A stretch of DNA of 64,000 bases from Neorhizobium alkalisoli (GCF_007829835.1 NZ_VIWP01000005.1:1-64000); one strand, 5' to 3'; positions 41,009 through 51,710 are shown, counted from the first letter of the stretch. Made by a program: numbers and translations. Notes: generated from the letters alone by a model not told the origin.

Positions 41009-43054
41009 TTATGCCGCGCCGCCATTCCACAGCTTGCCATCGGCCTCGATCGGCTCGAAATCGTGCCAGGCAGCTAGCTTGTCGATATAACGCCGGCGAT
41101 AGGCGGCTTCTGTCTGGTGCTCGATGTTCTCAAGCACGATCTCAGCGCCGATCTCGTAATAGATGTCGAGGTTCTTGAGATTGGGCGTTGGCGTTTCGCC
41201 GCGCTCGGCCTCGCCCTGCATCTGCCAGAACAACTCTTCCAGACGGCGGGCCAGTGCCGGCATGTCGCGCAGCACGCTGGTCTCGCGCTTTTCCTGCAGC
41301 GACTGCCGGACGGCCTTGATCGTCTCCGGCGCCTTGGCATAACCGATCGCGCGCGCGACATATTCCTCCGGTGTGGCGCAGGCCATTTCGGGAATACCGG
41401 CGGCATCGAGAATGCTGAAGCAGAAACGCGAGGCAAAGCTCTTGCCTGGCATGGTCAGGATCGGCAGGCCCATGGTGACCGCATCGGCAGCCGTGGAATG
41501 GGCGCCATAGGGGAAAGTATCGAGGAACAGATCGGCCAGCGCGATACGCGCCAGATGATGCGGGTTCGCAGCCTTCTGCGCGAAGATCAGCCGTTCCGGT
41601 GAAATACCATGCTGTTCGGCAAGATTGCGCAGACGAACATTGACCTCTTCGTCGCCGGCAAGCAGCCAGAGCACGCTGCCCGGCGCTCCGGCAAGGATCG
41701 CCATCCAGCGTGCAAAGCACTTGTCGCTGATCTTCTGCATGCCGTTGAAGCTTGCAAAGACGAAGGCATCTTCCGGCAGTCCGGCCTGGGCGCGGCTCGG
41801 CGTCTGGGCGATCACCCGCTTGCGGTCGAGCGGCTGGTTGCAGGCGATGCGCAGAACCTTTTCCGAATAATAGATCTCGTTTTCCGGCGGCACGATATTG
41901 CCGTCGGCAATCATATACTGGTGGAACGGGCTCGCCATCGTGCCGGGATAACCGCAGAAATTGACGATGACCGGCGCCGGACGGTGGGCAAAGATCTTCG
42001 TGCGGGCATGTTTGGTAAAGCCGTTGACGTCGATCAGGATGTCGATCTCGTCAGCGCGGATCTGTCGTGCCGCATCCGCATCGCTGACCGTGAGAATATC
42101 GCGCCAGCCATCGACAACCGCCTTGATCCGGTCCTGGGTCGCGTCGCCCACCCGCGGTTCGCCGCAGTAATAGGCATAAACCTCAACATTCTTCTTGTCG
42201 TGCAGTTCGAAGACTTCGCGCAACGCGAAACCGACGGCATGATCACGCAGGTCGGACGAAAGGTAGCCGACGCGCACCCGCTTGCCCGTGCCGGTCTTCT
42301 TGCGCGGCGCGATGCGCGGGAAAGCGGAAAGGTCCGGACGGCTGACCAGGGTCTTCAGATAGCGATAGGCCTTGGCTGCATGGAAAAGCGGATCGTCGGT
42401 ATGGCAGGCAATCGTCAGCGGCGACATCGAATCGAGCAGCTGGCGCTCCGTCACATGCATCGAACCGGTGATCGTCGGCCACTTGCACTGGCGCTGGCGC
42501 AGCGAGCTCCAGTGCTGACCGGCCTCGAACTTGGCCGGCTGCAGCTCAATCGCCTGCCAGAGTGCGTTTTCAGCTTCCTCAAGCACGTTCGCGCCTTCCA
42601 GAACGCGTCCGACATGCTGCAGCGCCATCAGCCGGTGCCCTACCCGCTCGGACGTCACCTCGCTGGTCATCTCGGCAAAATCACGCCACTGCTGCACAGC
42701 CTGATTGATGAGGCCGCTATCTTCGAGCACACGGCCGAGATTGATATAAGCCGGGCCGAATTTCGGATCGATCCGCTTCGCCTGACGCAGAGCCTGAACC
42801 GCGCCGGCCTTGTCGCCAAGCTGGCTCAGCGTCACGGCGTAATTGAAGCAGGCCAGATGCGCGAGCGGGCTCGTATCGTTGAAGGCGATCCAGGTCTTGT
42901 AAACCTCGGCGGCCTGGGCACCCATGCCGGCATTCCCGAATGCTTCGGCGACCTGAAAAAGCTCGGTAAGCGAAAGGGTCTGGTTCCGGGCACGATCAAG
43001 GATGGTCGCGAAGGGCGAAGAGGCGTCCTGGACAGATACGATATTGGCGTTCAT
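41009..43054 (-). CDS. TPR-containing GT41 O-GlcNAc transferase-like glycosyltransferase (SPINDLY family)
   Basis: A 681-residue cytoplasmic protein. Residues about 20-200 form four to five TPRs (AAEVYKTWIAFNDTSPLAHLACFNYAVTLSQLGDKAGAV, AYINLGRVLEDSGLINQAV). A linker then leads to the GT41 catalytic domain (about 270-640). It has RVRVGYLSSDLRDHAVGFAL with the family His, VIVNFCGYPGTMASPFHQYMIADG, and the donor site HSTAADAVTMGLPILTMPGKSFASRF. GT41 enzymes transfer GlcNAc or other sugars to Ser/Thr of proteins; HMW1C-type members modify Asn. The 1550-residue Ser/Thr-rich octapeptide protein is encoded immediately upstream on the same strand. It is separated by 245 bp and a terminator, so it likely has its own promoter. 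Start at 43054 (MNANIVSVQD) after GGGAT; ATGs at 43060 and 43078 are alternatives. Confidence 0.85.
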   Translation of the reverse strand: MNANIVSVQDASSPFATILDRARNQTLSLTELFQVAEAFGNAGMGAQAAEVYKTWIAFNDTSPLAHLACFNYAVTLSQLGDKAGAVQALRQAKRIDPKFGPAYINLGRVLEDSGLINQAVQQWRDFAEMTSEVTSERVGHRLMALQHVGRVLEGANVLEEAENALWQAIELQPAKFEAGQHWSSLRQRQCKWPTITGSMHVTERQLLDSMSPLTIACHTDDPLFHAAKAYRYLKTLVSRPDLSAFPRIAPRKKTGTGKRVRVGYLSSDLRDHAVGFALREVFELHDKKNVEVYAYYCGEPRVGDATQDRIKAVVDGWRDILTVSDADAARQIRADEIDILIDVNGFTKHARTKIFAHRPAPVIVNFCGYPGTMASPFHQYMIADGNIVPPENEIYYSEKVLRIACNQPLDRKRVIAQTPSRAQAGLPEDAFVFASFNGMQKISDKCFARWMAILAGAPGSVLWLLAGDEEVNVRLRNLAEQHGISPERLIFAQKAANPHHLARIALADLFLDTFPYGAHSTAADAVTMGLPILTMPGKSFASRFCFSILDAAGIPEMACATPEEYVARAIGYAKAPETIKAVRQSLQEKRETSVLRDMPALARRLEELFWQMQGEAERGETPTPNLKNLDIYYEIGAEIVLENIEHQTEAAYRRRYIDKLAAWHDFEPIEADGKLWNGGAA

Positions 43055-43236
43055 GAGCATCCCACGACAAGGCCGCACGGCGGCCAGTGCATATGACGAA
43101 GTAACTTTGCTTCATCGGCAGTGTTATCGGGGCTAGCTTGCGTCGGGCTTATTGTTTCCGGGGCAGGACATGCTCTCGGTTACAAGTCATGCGCCTGTTC
43201 TTACATGCGCTTCAAAGTCTTACATCAGCATCAAAT

Positions 43237-43271
43237 AAAAAAGCGGCGGAGCCGAAGCCCCGCCGCCTTTT
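43237..43271 (-). terminator. Terminator of the octapeptide-repeat gene
   Basis: On the minus strand the arms GGCGGCGGGGC and GCTCCGCCGC enclose TTCG and are followed by TTTTTT. This ends the 4.65-kb gene before the GT41 gene. Confidence 0.85.
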
Positions 43272-43299
43272 GATCTTTATCAGCTTTCGCCGCTGGCGA

Positions 43300-46200
43300 T
43301 TAGTTGTCGTAGCGAGCGATGATCGCTGCGACCTGCTCGTCGCTGAGCGACTGGATCTGAGTCGATGTCAGGGCATCCAGCTTGTCCGTGCCGAGCGCCG
43401 CGATATCTGCGGTCGAAAGACCCTTCAGAGCTCCGGTCGTCAGCGCCTTCATATCGTCCGTCGAGAAGGTGGCGATATCTTCGGTGCCGAGCGCGGCCAG
43501 AGCAGCGGAGCTCAGAACAGCGACCTGGGCGGAGGTCAGGGCTTCCGACTGAGCCGAGCTCAGAGCCGCGATCTGTGCCGTGCTGAGCGCGGTGATCTGG
43601 CTTGTGCTCAGCGCAGCGACCGTAGCGGTGCCGAGGCTGGCGACCGTGTCGGTCGACAGGGCTGCAAGAGCCTTGCTGCTGATCGCAACGATCTCGTCCG
43701 TGGTGAACTTCGCCAGGTCATCGGTACCGAGGGCGCCGATTGCCGCCGAGCTGAGCGTTGCAATCTGGCTGCTCGTCAGGGCTTCAACCTGTGCAGTCGA
43801 GAGAGCGACGATCTGGTCGGTGCTGAGGGCTGCGAGCTGCATGGTCTTCAGGCCGGCGATCGTGTCGGTCTTGAGGCCTGCGAGTTCGGCAGTCGTCAGT
43901 GCTGCGATCTGCTTGCTCGACAGAACCGAGATCTGGTCGGTGGAAAGGGCGCCAATCTGGGCCGAGTCCATCGCCGCGATCTGGTCGGTCGAGAGAGCGA
44001 TGAGCTGCTTGGAGTTCAGAGCGGCGACATTCGTCGTGCTGAGCTTGGCAAGCGTATCGGTCGACAGCGCGGAAAGAGCCTTGGTGCTGATCGATGCAAT
44101 CTCGTCCGTGGTGAACTTCGCCAGGTCATCGGTACCGAGGGCGCCGATTGCCGCCGAGCTGAGCGTTGCAATCTGGCTGCTCGTCAGGGCTTCAACCTGT
44201 GCAGTCGAGAGAGCGACGATCTGGTCGGTGCTGAGGGCTGCGAGCTGCAGGGTCTTCAGGCCGGCGATCGTGTCGGTCTTGATACCGGCAAGTTCGGCGG
44301 TCGTCAGAGCAGCGATCTGCTTGGAAGAAAGAACCGAGATCTGGTCACTGGAAAGGGCACCGATCTGGGCCGAGTCCATGGCGGCGATCTGGGCGGTCGA
44401 GAGAGCGATGAGCTGCTTGGAGTTCAGAGCGGCGACATTCGTCGTGCTGAGCTTGGCAAGCGTATCGGTCGACAGAGCAGCAAGAGCCTTGGTGCTGATC
44501 GATGCGATATCATCGGTCGAGAACTTCGCAAGATCGTCCGTACCCAGAGCTGCAATCGAAGCCGAGCTAAGGACAGCCACCTGGGTGCTCGTCAGAGCCT
44601 CGACCTGAGCCGTCGAGAGGGCGACGATCTGGTCGGTGCTGAGGGCTGCGAGCTGCAGGGTCTTCAGGCCGGCGATCGTGTCGGTCTTCAGGCCTGCGAG
44701 TTCGGCGGTCGTCAGAGCTGCGATCTGCTTGCTCGACAGGACCGAGATCTGGTCGCTGGTGAGGGCGCCGATCTGGGCCGAGTCCATCGCCGCGATCTGA
44801 GCGGTCGAGAGAGCGATGAGCTGCTTGGAGTTCAGTGCAGCGACATTCGTCGTGCTGAGCTTGGCAAGCGTATCGGTCGACAGCGCGGCAAGAGCCTTGG
44901 TGCTGATCGATGCAATCTCATCAGTAGAGAACTTCGCCAGATCATCCGTACCCAGGGCACCGAGTGCAGCCGAGCTAAGGGTTGCAATCTGAGTGCTCGT
45001 CAGAGCCTCGACCTGTGCGGTCGAAAGAGCTGCGATCTGATCGGTGCTGAGGGCTGCGAGCTGCAGGGTCTTGAGGCCGGCAATCGTGTCGGTCTTCAGG
45101 CCTGCGAGTTCGGCAGTCGTCAGAGCTGCGATCTGCTTGCTCGACAGAACCGAGATCTGGTCGGTGGAAAGGGCGCCAATCTGGGCCGAGTCCATCGCCG
45201 CGATCTGGGCGGTAGAGAGGGCGATGAGCTGCTTAGAGTTCAGAGCGGCGACATTCGTCGTGCTGAGCTTGGCAAGCGTATCGGTCGAAAGAGCGGCAAG
45301 AGCCTTGGTGCTGATCGAGGCGATATCATCGGTCGAGAACTTCGCAAGATCGTCCGTACCCAGAGCTGCGATCGAAGCCGAGCTGAGGACAGCCACCTGA
45401 GTGCTCGTCAGAGCCTCGACCTGAGCCGTCGAGAGAGCGACGATCTGGTCGGTGCTGAGGGCTGCGAGCTGCAGGGTCTTCAGGCCGGCGATCGTGTCGG
45501 TCTTCAGGCCGGCGAGTTCGGCAGTCGTCAGAGCTGCGATCTGCTTGCTCGACAGGACCGAGATCTGGTCGCTGGTAAGGGCGCCGATCTGGGCCGAGTC
45601 CATCGCCGCGATCTGAGCGGTCGAGAGAGCGATGAGCTGCTTGGAGTTCAGCGCAGCGACATTCGTCGTGCTGAGCTTGGCAAGCGTATCGGTCGAAAGC
45701 GCGGCAAGAGCCTTGGTGCTGATGGCAGCGATGTCATCGGTCGAGAACTTCGCCAGATCATCGGTACCCAGAGCACCCAGTGCTGCCGAGCTCAGGGTCG
45801 CAACCTGACCGGTGGTCAGAGCTTCGACCTGTGCTGTCGAAAGAGCTGCGATCTGGTCGGTGCTCATGGCTGCGAGCTGCAGGGTCTTGAGGCCGGCGAT
45901 CGTGTCGGTCTTGAGGCCGGCGAGTTCAGCGGTCGTCAGAGCTGCGATCTGCTTGGAAGAAAGAACCGAGATCTGGTCGCTGGAAAGGGCGCCGATCTGA
46001 GCCGAGTCCATGGCGGCGATCTGGGCCGTCGAGAGCGAGACGAGCTGCTTGGAGTTCAGCGCTGCGATGTTGGTCGTGCTGAGCTTGGCAAGTGTGTCAG
46101 TCGAGAGTGCTGCAAGAGCCTTGGTGCTGATGGCCGCAATGTCGTCGGTCGAGAACTTCGCGAGGTCGTCAGTGCCGAGGGCGCCGATCGCAGCGGAGCT

Positions 46201-47952
46201 AAGGACGGCGACCTGGCTGGTCGTCAGGGCCTCTGTCTGTGCGGTCGAGAGCGCTGCGATCTGGTCGGTGCTGAGGGCTGCGAGCTGCAGGGTCTTCAGG
46301 CCGGCAATCGTGTCGGTCTTGAGGCCTGCGAGTTCAGCGGTCGTCAGAGCTGCGATCTGCTTGGAAGAAAGAACCGAGATCTGGTCGCTGGAAAGGGCAC
46401 CGATCTGGGCCGAGTCCATGGCGGCGATCTGAGCCGTCGAGAGCGAGACGAGCTGCTTGGAGTTCAGCGCTGCGATGTTGGTCGTGCTGAGCTTGGCAAG
46501 CGTGTCGGTCGAAAGAGCAGCAAGAGCCTTGGTGCTGATGGCAGCGATGTCGTCGGTCGAGAACTTCGCCAGATCATCGGTACCCAGAGCACCCAGTGCT
46601 GCCGAGCTGAGGGTTGCAACCTGACCGGTGGTCAGGGCTTCGACCTGTGCGGTCGAAAGAGCTGCGATCTGATCGGTGCTGAGGGCTGCGAGCTGCAGGG
46701 TCTTCAGGCCGGCGATGGTGTCGGTCTTGATACCGGCAAGTTCGGCGGTCGTCAGAGCCGCGATCTGCTTGGAAGAAAGAACCGAGATCTGGTCGCTGGA
46801 AAGGGCGCCGATCTGGGCCGAGTCCATCGCCGCGATCTGAGCGGTCGAGAGAGCGATGAGCTGCTTGGAGTTCAGCGCAGCGACATTGGTCGTGCTGAGC
46901 TTGGAAAGCGTATCGGTCGAAAGAGCGGCAAGAGCCTTGGTGCTGATCGAGGCGATATCATCGGTCGAGAACTTCGACAGATCTTCCGAAGAAAGCGCTG
47001 CGATGGAAGCGCTCGAAAGAACGGCGACCTGGCCGGTCGTCAGGGCTTCGACCTGGCTGGTCGAAAGCGCGACGATCTGAGCGGTGCTGAGCGCAGCGAT
47101 CTGCGTCGTCTTCATCGCGGCGACCTGATCGGTCTTCAGACCGGCAAGTTCGTCGGTCGAAAGGGCAGCGATCTGCTTGGTCGACATGACGGAGACCTGG
47201 GTGGTCGAAAGTCCGCCAATCTGGGTGGAGCTCAGAGCCGCGATCTGGGTCGTGGTCAGCGAGGTGAGCTGACCGGTCTTCAGATATTCCATCTGCGAGG
47301 TCTTGAGGCCTGCAAGACCCGAAGTGCCGAGGGCAGCGATCTGCTTGGAATTCAGTGCACCGATCTGGTCGCTGGAGAGCACGCCGAGCTGTGTGGAGCC
47401 GAGGGCGGCAACCTGGCCGGTGCTGAGCGAGGCGATCTGCTTGGAAGAAAGAGCAGCGATCGCATCCGTGCCGAGGGCGGCAAGCGTATCCGAAGTCAGG
47501 CCGGAAATTGCCTTGGTGCTGATGACGGCAATTTCAGCCGTGGTGAAGCTGGCGAGGTCTGCCGTGTCCATCGCGCCGATGGCAGCAGCGCTGAGGACGC
47601 CGATCTGTGCCTCGGTGAGCGCGCCGGACTGCGTCGAGGTCAGCGCACCGATCTGCGTCGAGGTCAGTGCAGCGATCTGGCTGGTGGCAAGGCCACCGAT
47701 CTGAAGGGTCGAAAGGACCGCGATCTGATCGAGGCCAAGGCCGACCAACGATGCAGCCGAGACGTTCTTCAACTGGTCGGCGCTCATGACCTTGAGATCT
47801 TCGGTCTCAATGGCGTGGATCTGAGCCGAGGAAAGAACCTTGAGCTGTGCGGAGCTCAGAGCAGCCACGTCTTCGGTGGAGAGCGACGCAATCGTCGCTG
47901 TCGACATCGCCTTGATCTGGTTGATGCTCAGAGAAGTAACAATGGAAGTCAT
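43300..47952 (-). CDS. Giant octapeptide-repeat solenoid protein
   Basis: A 1550-residue protein with no recognised family. Residues 9-1544 are exactly 192 octapeptides in unbroken phase, consensus (S/T)-(S/T)-x-Q-(I/L/V)-A-A-L. An eight-residue head and the tail IARYDN flank them. Ser/Thr fills the first two positions, with Gln or Asp/Glu at the fourth and hydrophobics at the fifth and eighth. I see no Cys, Trp or Pro, and only one Arg (in the tail). A Ser-x-x-Gln capping box before each short helix suggests a chain of two-turn helices stacked into a rod. No signal peptide, transmembrane span or RTX motif is visible, so location is unknown. It follows glf and precedes the GT41 gene on the same strand. 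The start is supported by GAGGG about 9 bp upstream, the end by a strong terminator. Confidence 0.85.
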   Translation of the reverse strand: MTSIVTSLSINQIKAMSTATIASLSTEDVAALSSAQLKVLSSAQIHAIETEDLKVMSADQLKNVSAASLVGLGLDQIAVLSTLQIGGLATSQIAALTSTQIGALTSTQSGALTEAQIGVLSAAAIGAMDTADLASFTTAEIAVISTKAISGLTSDTLAALGTDAIAALSSKQIASLSTGQVAALGSTQLGVLSSDQIGALNSKQIAALGTSGLAGLKTSQMEYLKTGQLTSLTTTQIAALSSTQIGGLSTTQVSVMSTKQIAALSTDELAGLKTDQVAAMKTTQIAALSTAQIVALSTSQVEALTTGQVAVLSSASIAALSSEDLSKFSTDDIASISTKALAALSTDTLSKLSTTNVAALNSKQLIALSTAQIAAMDSAQIGALSSDQISVLSSKQIAALTTAELAGIKTDTIAGLKTLQLAALSTDQIAALSTAQVEALTTGQVATLSSAALGALGTDDLAKFSTDDIAAISTKALAALSTDTLAKLSTTNIAALNSKQLVSLSTAQIAAMDSAQIGALSSDQISVLSSKQIAALTTAELAGLKTDTIAGLKTLQLAALSTDQIAALSTAQTEALTTSQVAVLSSAAIGALGTDDLAKFSTDDIAAISTKALAALSTDTLAKLSTTNIAALNSKQLVSLSTAQIAAMDSAQIGALSSDQISVLSSKQIAALTTAELAGLKTDTIAGLKTLQLAAMSTDQIAALSTAQVEALTTGQVATLSSAALGALGTDDLAKFSTDDIAAISTKALAALSTDTLAKLSTTNVAALNSKQLIALSTAQIAAMDSAQIGALTSDQISVLSSKQIAALTTAELAGLKTDTIAGLKTLQLAALSTDQIVALSTAQVEALTSTQVAVLSSASIAALGTDDLAKFSTDDIASISTKALAALSTDTLAKLSTTNVAALNSKQLIALSTAQIAAMDSAQIGALSTDQISVLSSKQIAALTTAELAGLKTDTIAGLKTLQLAALSTDQIAALSTAQVEALTSTQIATLSSAALGALGTDDLAKFSTDEIASISTKALAALSTDTLAKLSTTNVAALNSKQLIALSTAQIAAMDSAQIGALTSDQISVLSSKQIAALTTAELAGLKTDTIAGLKTLQLAALSTDQIVALSTAQVEALTSTQVAVLSSASIAALGTDDLAKFSTDDIASISTKALAALSTDTLAKLSTTNVAALNSKQLIALSTAQIAAMDSAQIGALSSDQISVLSSKQIAALTTAELAGIKTDTIAGLKTLQLAALSTDQIVALSTAQVEALTSSQIATLSSAAIGALGTDDLAKFTTDEIASISTKALSALSTDTLAKLSTTNVAALNSKQLIALSTDQIAAMDSAQIGALSTDQISVLSSKQIAALTTAELAGLKTDTIAGLKTMQLAALSTDQIVALSTAQVEALTSSQIATLSSAAIGALGTDDLAKFTTDEIVAISSKALAALSTDTVASLGTATVAALSTSQITALSTAQIAALSSAQSEALTSAQVAVLSSAALAALGTEDIATFSTDDMKALTTGALKGLSTADIAALGTDKLDALTSTQIQSLSDEQVAAIIARYDN
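43849..46704 (-). repeat. Seven tandem 408-bp superrepeats in the octapeptide gene
   Basis: Octads 52-170 form seven units of 17 octapeptides (136 codons, 408 bp), each starting at a KTLQLAAL octad. The first unit begins at 46704. A divergent eighth copy precedes it (46705-47112, octads 35-51) and a partial ninth follows (from 43848). The pattern GTDDLAKF-STDDIA(A/S)I-STKALAAL-STDTLAKL recurs at the same place in each. Units 4 and 6 differ at only about two residues, indicating recent duplication or gene conversion. Confidence 0.9.
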
Positions 47953-48472
47953 CTAAGTGCGCCCTCGGTGCTGTTGATCACGTACGCATTCCCTGTCCTC
48001 GGCCGCAAAAGGCTCGCAAACCGAACCTTCACATCGGCTCAGGCGCGTAACACGCCTGCCGACGCAGCCGCCTTCAGAGCCGGGCGCAAATATGCGACCG
48101 CAGCCAAGAGCGTCCTGTCGGACCGAAACAATATTGAGTGAGACATGGCTCGCACGAGCCTGAGCATTGAAAGGGCATCATGCTCTCAGAGCCGCGCGAC
48201 AGCTCTGACCCTTCAAGCCAGTGGACACGAACGTCTTGAACTTCGTGATACCGCCCTTCAATCCGCCAAAATCGGCATCCAGAAAGACCGCATCCCCCGA
48301 AACAACTTTCGCGATCACCGAAAACCTACCCCTCGAACCTTTAACTTTGGGTTAAAATCGGGGTGGCCGCAGTTTTTTCTCGTAACCTATTCTGTGTCGT
48401 CAAGTTTAGTTACGAGACGCGGGACGGGCTTTACACCGACGCCCCGCGGCGTTGCAGAATATGCGCAGATAC
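47953..48472. other. Gene-free 520-bp region between glf and the octapeptide gene
   Basis: No supported gene is seen on either strand. Features noted: a short inverted repeat TTTAAC-TTTG-GGTTAAA near 48338-48355 and AT-rich sequence at about 48360-48420, which could hold the promoter of the repeat gene (read leftward). A plus-strand ORF of 126 codons here has no protein character. Confidence 0.4.
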
Positions 48473-49702
<1,230 letters not shown>

Positions 49703-49982
49703 TCAACCGCAGCCTGATACCAGCGGCGAATCCCTTACGCGATTCTCTCAACGACGTAACGTCGCAGGTTCAAGGTGTCACGCATCCTGCCAATACGTAA
49801 CAATACCAATAGCGCGAGGCCAAAATGCAGTACACGTTGAGCCTCGGAAGTCCGACACTGTTGACGGGCTCCTTCGGCGGCCGGGGTCGGTGTGGGATCC
49901 TGGCCGCCTCCCTATTTCCGACATCTCCGCTGGGCGTTGAGGCCATGTCGAGCGAGCCAAAGCCGATCTGGGCGAAAGCTGA

Positions 49983-50014
49983 TTTGCTGCGCAGCAAAAA
50001 AATGCGCTAGCGCA
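49983..50014. repeat. Two adjacent perfect palindromes upstream of the YjzC-like gene
   Basis: TTTGCTGCGCAGCAAA (49983-49998) and TGCGCTAGCGCA (50003-50014), the second followed on the minus strand by seven T, as in a terminator. The surrounding 440 bp (49628-50069) hold no supported gene. Possible operator, terminator remnant or repeat element. Confidence 0.4.
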
Positions 50015-50069
50015 ATTCATTGGTTACCTTCGTCGCCTAGACTGCCTCCACGCAATCAAGGAGATGGCG

Positions 50070-50306
50070 ATGGCGCAGTACAAATACCCGGTTCATCTCG
50101 TGGAGACCAAGTCCTGGGCTTTCGACCAGGACTGGAAGCCCGGACAGCCGGTCCGCAATGCCGGTATCTATCGCTGCCGCACCTGCGGCGACGAAATCGT
50201 CGTCGACAAGGGCGGCGTCATTCCCCAGCACCACCACGAACATACGGTGCTTGGCCCCGTCGTCTGGACGCTGCTGGTTTTCGCCCAGAAACATCCCGGC
50301 CGCTGA
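50070..50306 (+). CDS. Small zinc-ribbon-like protein (annotated 'protein L' or YjzC-like in rhizobia)
   Basis: A 78-residue soluble protein. AAGGAG lies 6 bp upstream of the ATG at 50070. A CxxC knuckle (YRCRTCGDEIV) and a HHHEH cluster may bind a metal. The phrases WKPGQPVRNAGIYRC and KGGVIPQHHH match small proteins common in rhizobia. No function is known. A terminator hairpin follows. Confidence 0.7.
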   Translation: MAQYKYPVHLVETKSWAFDQDWKPGQPVRNAGIYRCRTCGDEIVVDKGGVIPQHHHEHTVLGPVVWTLLVFAQKHPGR

Positions 50307-50326
50307 GCGCCCCATTCCCGATACAG

Positions 50327-50355
50327 AAAAAGCCGCCCTTTCGGACGGCTTTTGT
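50327..50355 (+). terminator. Terminator after the zinc-ribbon-like gene
   Basis: Stem AAAAGCCG(C/T)CC around TTTCG, ending CTTTTGTT. Confidence 0.65.
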
Positions 50356-50399
50356 TGATTTCCTGTTCTGCGCCGCATCATGCGGCCGAAGTCGCGTCG

Positions 50400-50573
50400 T
50401 CAGAATATCGCCTGTCCCGCCATCAGCGCGAGCACGAGGAAGACAAGGAAGATGACGATGGCGATGAAGAAGAGGATCTTCGCGATCGAGGCGGTGGCTG
50501 CCGAAATACCGGAGAAACCGAAAAAGCCCGCGACCAGCGAGACGACGAGGAAAAAGAGAGCCATTTTCAGCAT
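50400..50573 (-). CDS. DUF1328 small membrane protein (YtjA family)
   Basis: A 57-residue protein with two hydrophobic spans ([19 protein letters not shown] and [21 protein letters not shown]), the typical DUF1328 pattern. The start at 50573 (MLKMALFFL) follows AAGGAC by 9 bp. These proteins are induced under stress in many proteobacteria; function unknown. Confidence 0.88.
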   Translation of the reverse strand: MLKMALFFLVVSLVAGFFGFSGISAATASIAKILFFIAIVIFLVFLVLALMAGQAIF

Positions 50574-50681
50574 GGAATTCTGTCCTTGAGAGTTGATGCC
50601 CAGACAACGCCGGAAATGTTCCAAGGTTCCATGCCGGAACAATATTTCGCCACAAATTCAATGCGCGGCGTTTGATCGCCT

Positions 50682-51710
50682 CTAGCGAAACAGATGTGCT
50701 GCGCCGCTGACGGAAATCGCTACCCGGTCTCCGGAGGCAAGTGGCGACAGACTCGGGATGTCGAGGCGGAATGACGGCCCACCCTCTCCCTCAAGCGTCA
50801 CCAGCACTTCGCAGGTCGAGCCGGAAAACACCATTTCGCCGATCACCGCCGCACCGGTATCACTCTGCTGAAGCGTCATCTGTTCAGGCCGCAACATGAC
50901 CTGCGTCTTGCCGGTATAAGAAGCATCATCGACCGCGAGCGACCCAAGCGGCGTATCCGCACGCCCCTGCCCCACCACCGCCGGCAGCACGATAGCCTCA
51001 CCGAGGAACATTGCCGTCTCGGCATCGACCGGCCGGGCATAGACCTGGCGCGGGGCGCCTACCTGCGAAAAATTGCCAGCCCGCATGACGGCCAGCTGAT
51101 CGGCAAAGGCAAGCGCCTCGGCCTGGTCATGGGTGACGAGAATGGTGGTGATCCCGGCTGCCGACAGAACTTCGCTGACCGCTTTGCGGGTCGCGGCACG
51201 CAGGCCGGTATCGAGCGCGGAAAACGGCTCATCGAGCAGCATCAGCCTTGGGCGGCAGGCAAGCGCGCGGGCCAGCGCCACACGCTGCTGCTGCCCACCG
51301 GAAAGTTCGTCCGGCTTGCGCGACAGCATCGCCCGGTCGAGCCCGACCATTTCCATCAGTTCCGAGGCCTTGGCGAGCTTGGTCGCGCGATCCGCCTTCA
51401 TGCCGAAACCGATATTGTCGGCGACAGTCAGATGCGGAAAAAGGCAGCCGTCCTGCGCGACGATGCCGACATTGCGCCGATGCGCCGGCACCTGCTCCTC
51501 AAAACTCGCCACCGTCTCGCCGTCGAAAGCGATCGTGCCATCGTCCGGCGTATCGAAACCGGCGATCAGCCGCAGCAGCGTGGTCTTGCCGCAGCCGGAA
51601 GGACCGACGATCGCGGTGCGGCTACCGCTCGGCACGGTCAGGCCGACGCCGGCCAGTGCGGCAACGGAACCATAGGTCTTTTTCAGGGACTGAAGTTTCA
51701 GCTCGGTCAT
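50682..51710 (-). CDS. fbpC: Ferric iron ABC transporter, ATP-binding protein
   Basis: A 342-residue ATPase. Walker [17 protein letters not shown], signature [15 protein letters not shown], Walker [13 protein letters not shown] and the C-terminal TOBE-like domain ([10 protein letters not shown]) are complete, as in the FbpC/PotA subgroup. It energises import through the FbpB permease. Its start overlaps the fbpB stop by 4 bp (ATGA), so translation is coupled. The substrate assignment rests on the neighbouring FbpA. Confidence 0.88.
   Translation of the reverse strand: MTELKLQSLKKTYGSVAALAGVGLTVPSGSRTAIVGPSGCGKTTLLRLIAGFDTPDDGTIAFDGETVASFEEQVPAHRRNVGIVAQDGCLFPHLTVADNIGFGMKADRATKLAKASELMEMVGLDRAMLSRKPDELSGGQQQRVALARALACRPRLMLLDEPFSALDTGLRAATRKAVSEVLSAAGITTILVTHDQAEALAFADQLAVMRAGNFSQVGAPRQVYARPVDAETAMFLGEAIVLPAVVGQGRADTPLGSLAVDDASYTGKTQVMLRPEQMTLQQSDTGAAVIGEMVFSGSTCEVLVTLEGEGGPSFRLDIPSLSPLASGDRVAISVSGAAHLFR

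Noticed and set aside
41609..43096. 495-codon plus-strand frame over the GT41 gene.
   Set aside because: It lacks protein-like composition and is antisense to a well-defined GT41 enzyme.
43300..47952. TAL-effector-like repeats (LTPEQVVAIA resembles the octad STDQIAAL).
   Set aside because: TAL repeats are 33-35 residues with a variable di-residue and a second helix. Here every unit is 8 residues and the second helix is missing.
43300..47952. Pentapeptide-repeat or beta-helix protein.
   Set aside because: The period is exactly 8, not 5, and the residue pattern fits short capped helices better than a right-handed quadrilateral beta helix.
43138..48141. A 1667-codon open frame on the plus strand, antisense to the octapeptide gene, with Cys- and Arg-rich repeats.
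   Set aside because: The 24-bp repeat has no stop codon in several frames, so long open frames are expected. The minus frame has the ribosome site, a start, a fitting terminator and normal alphaproteobacterial composition; the plus frame has none of these.
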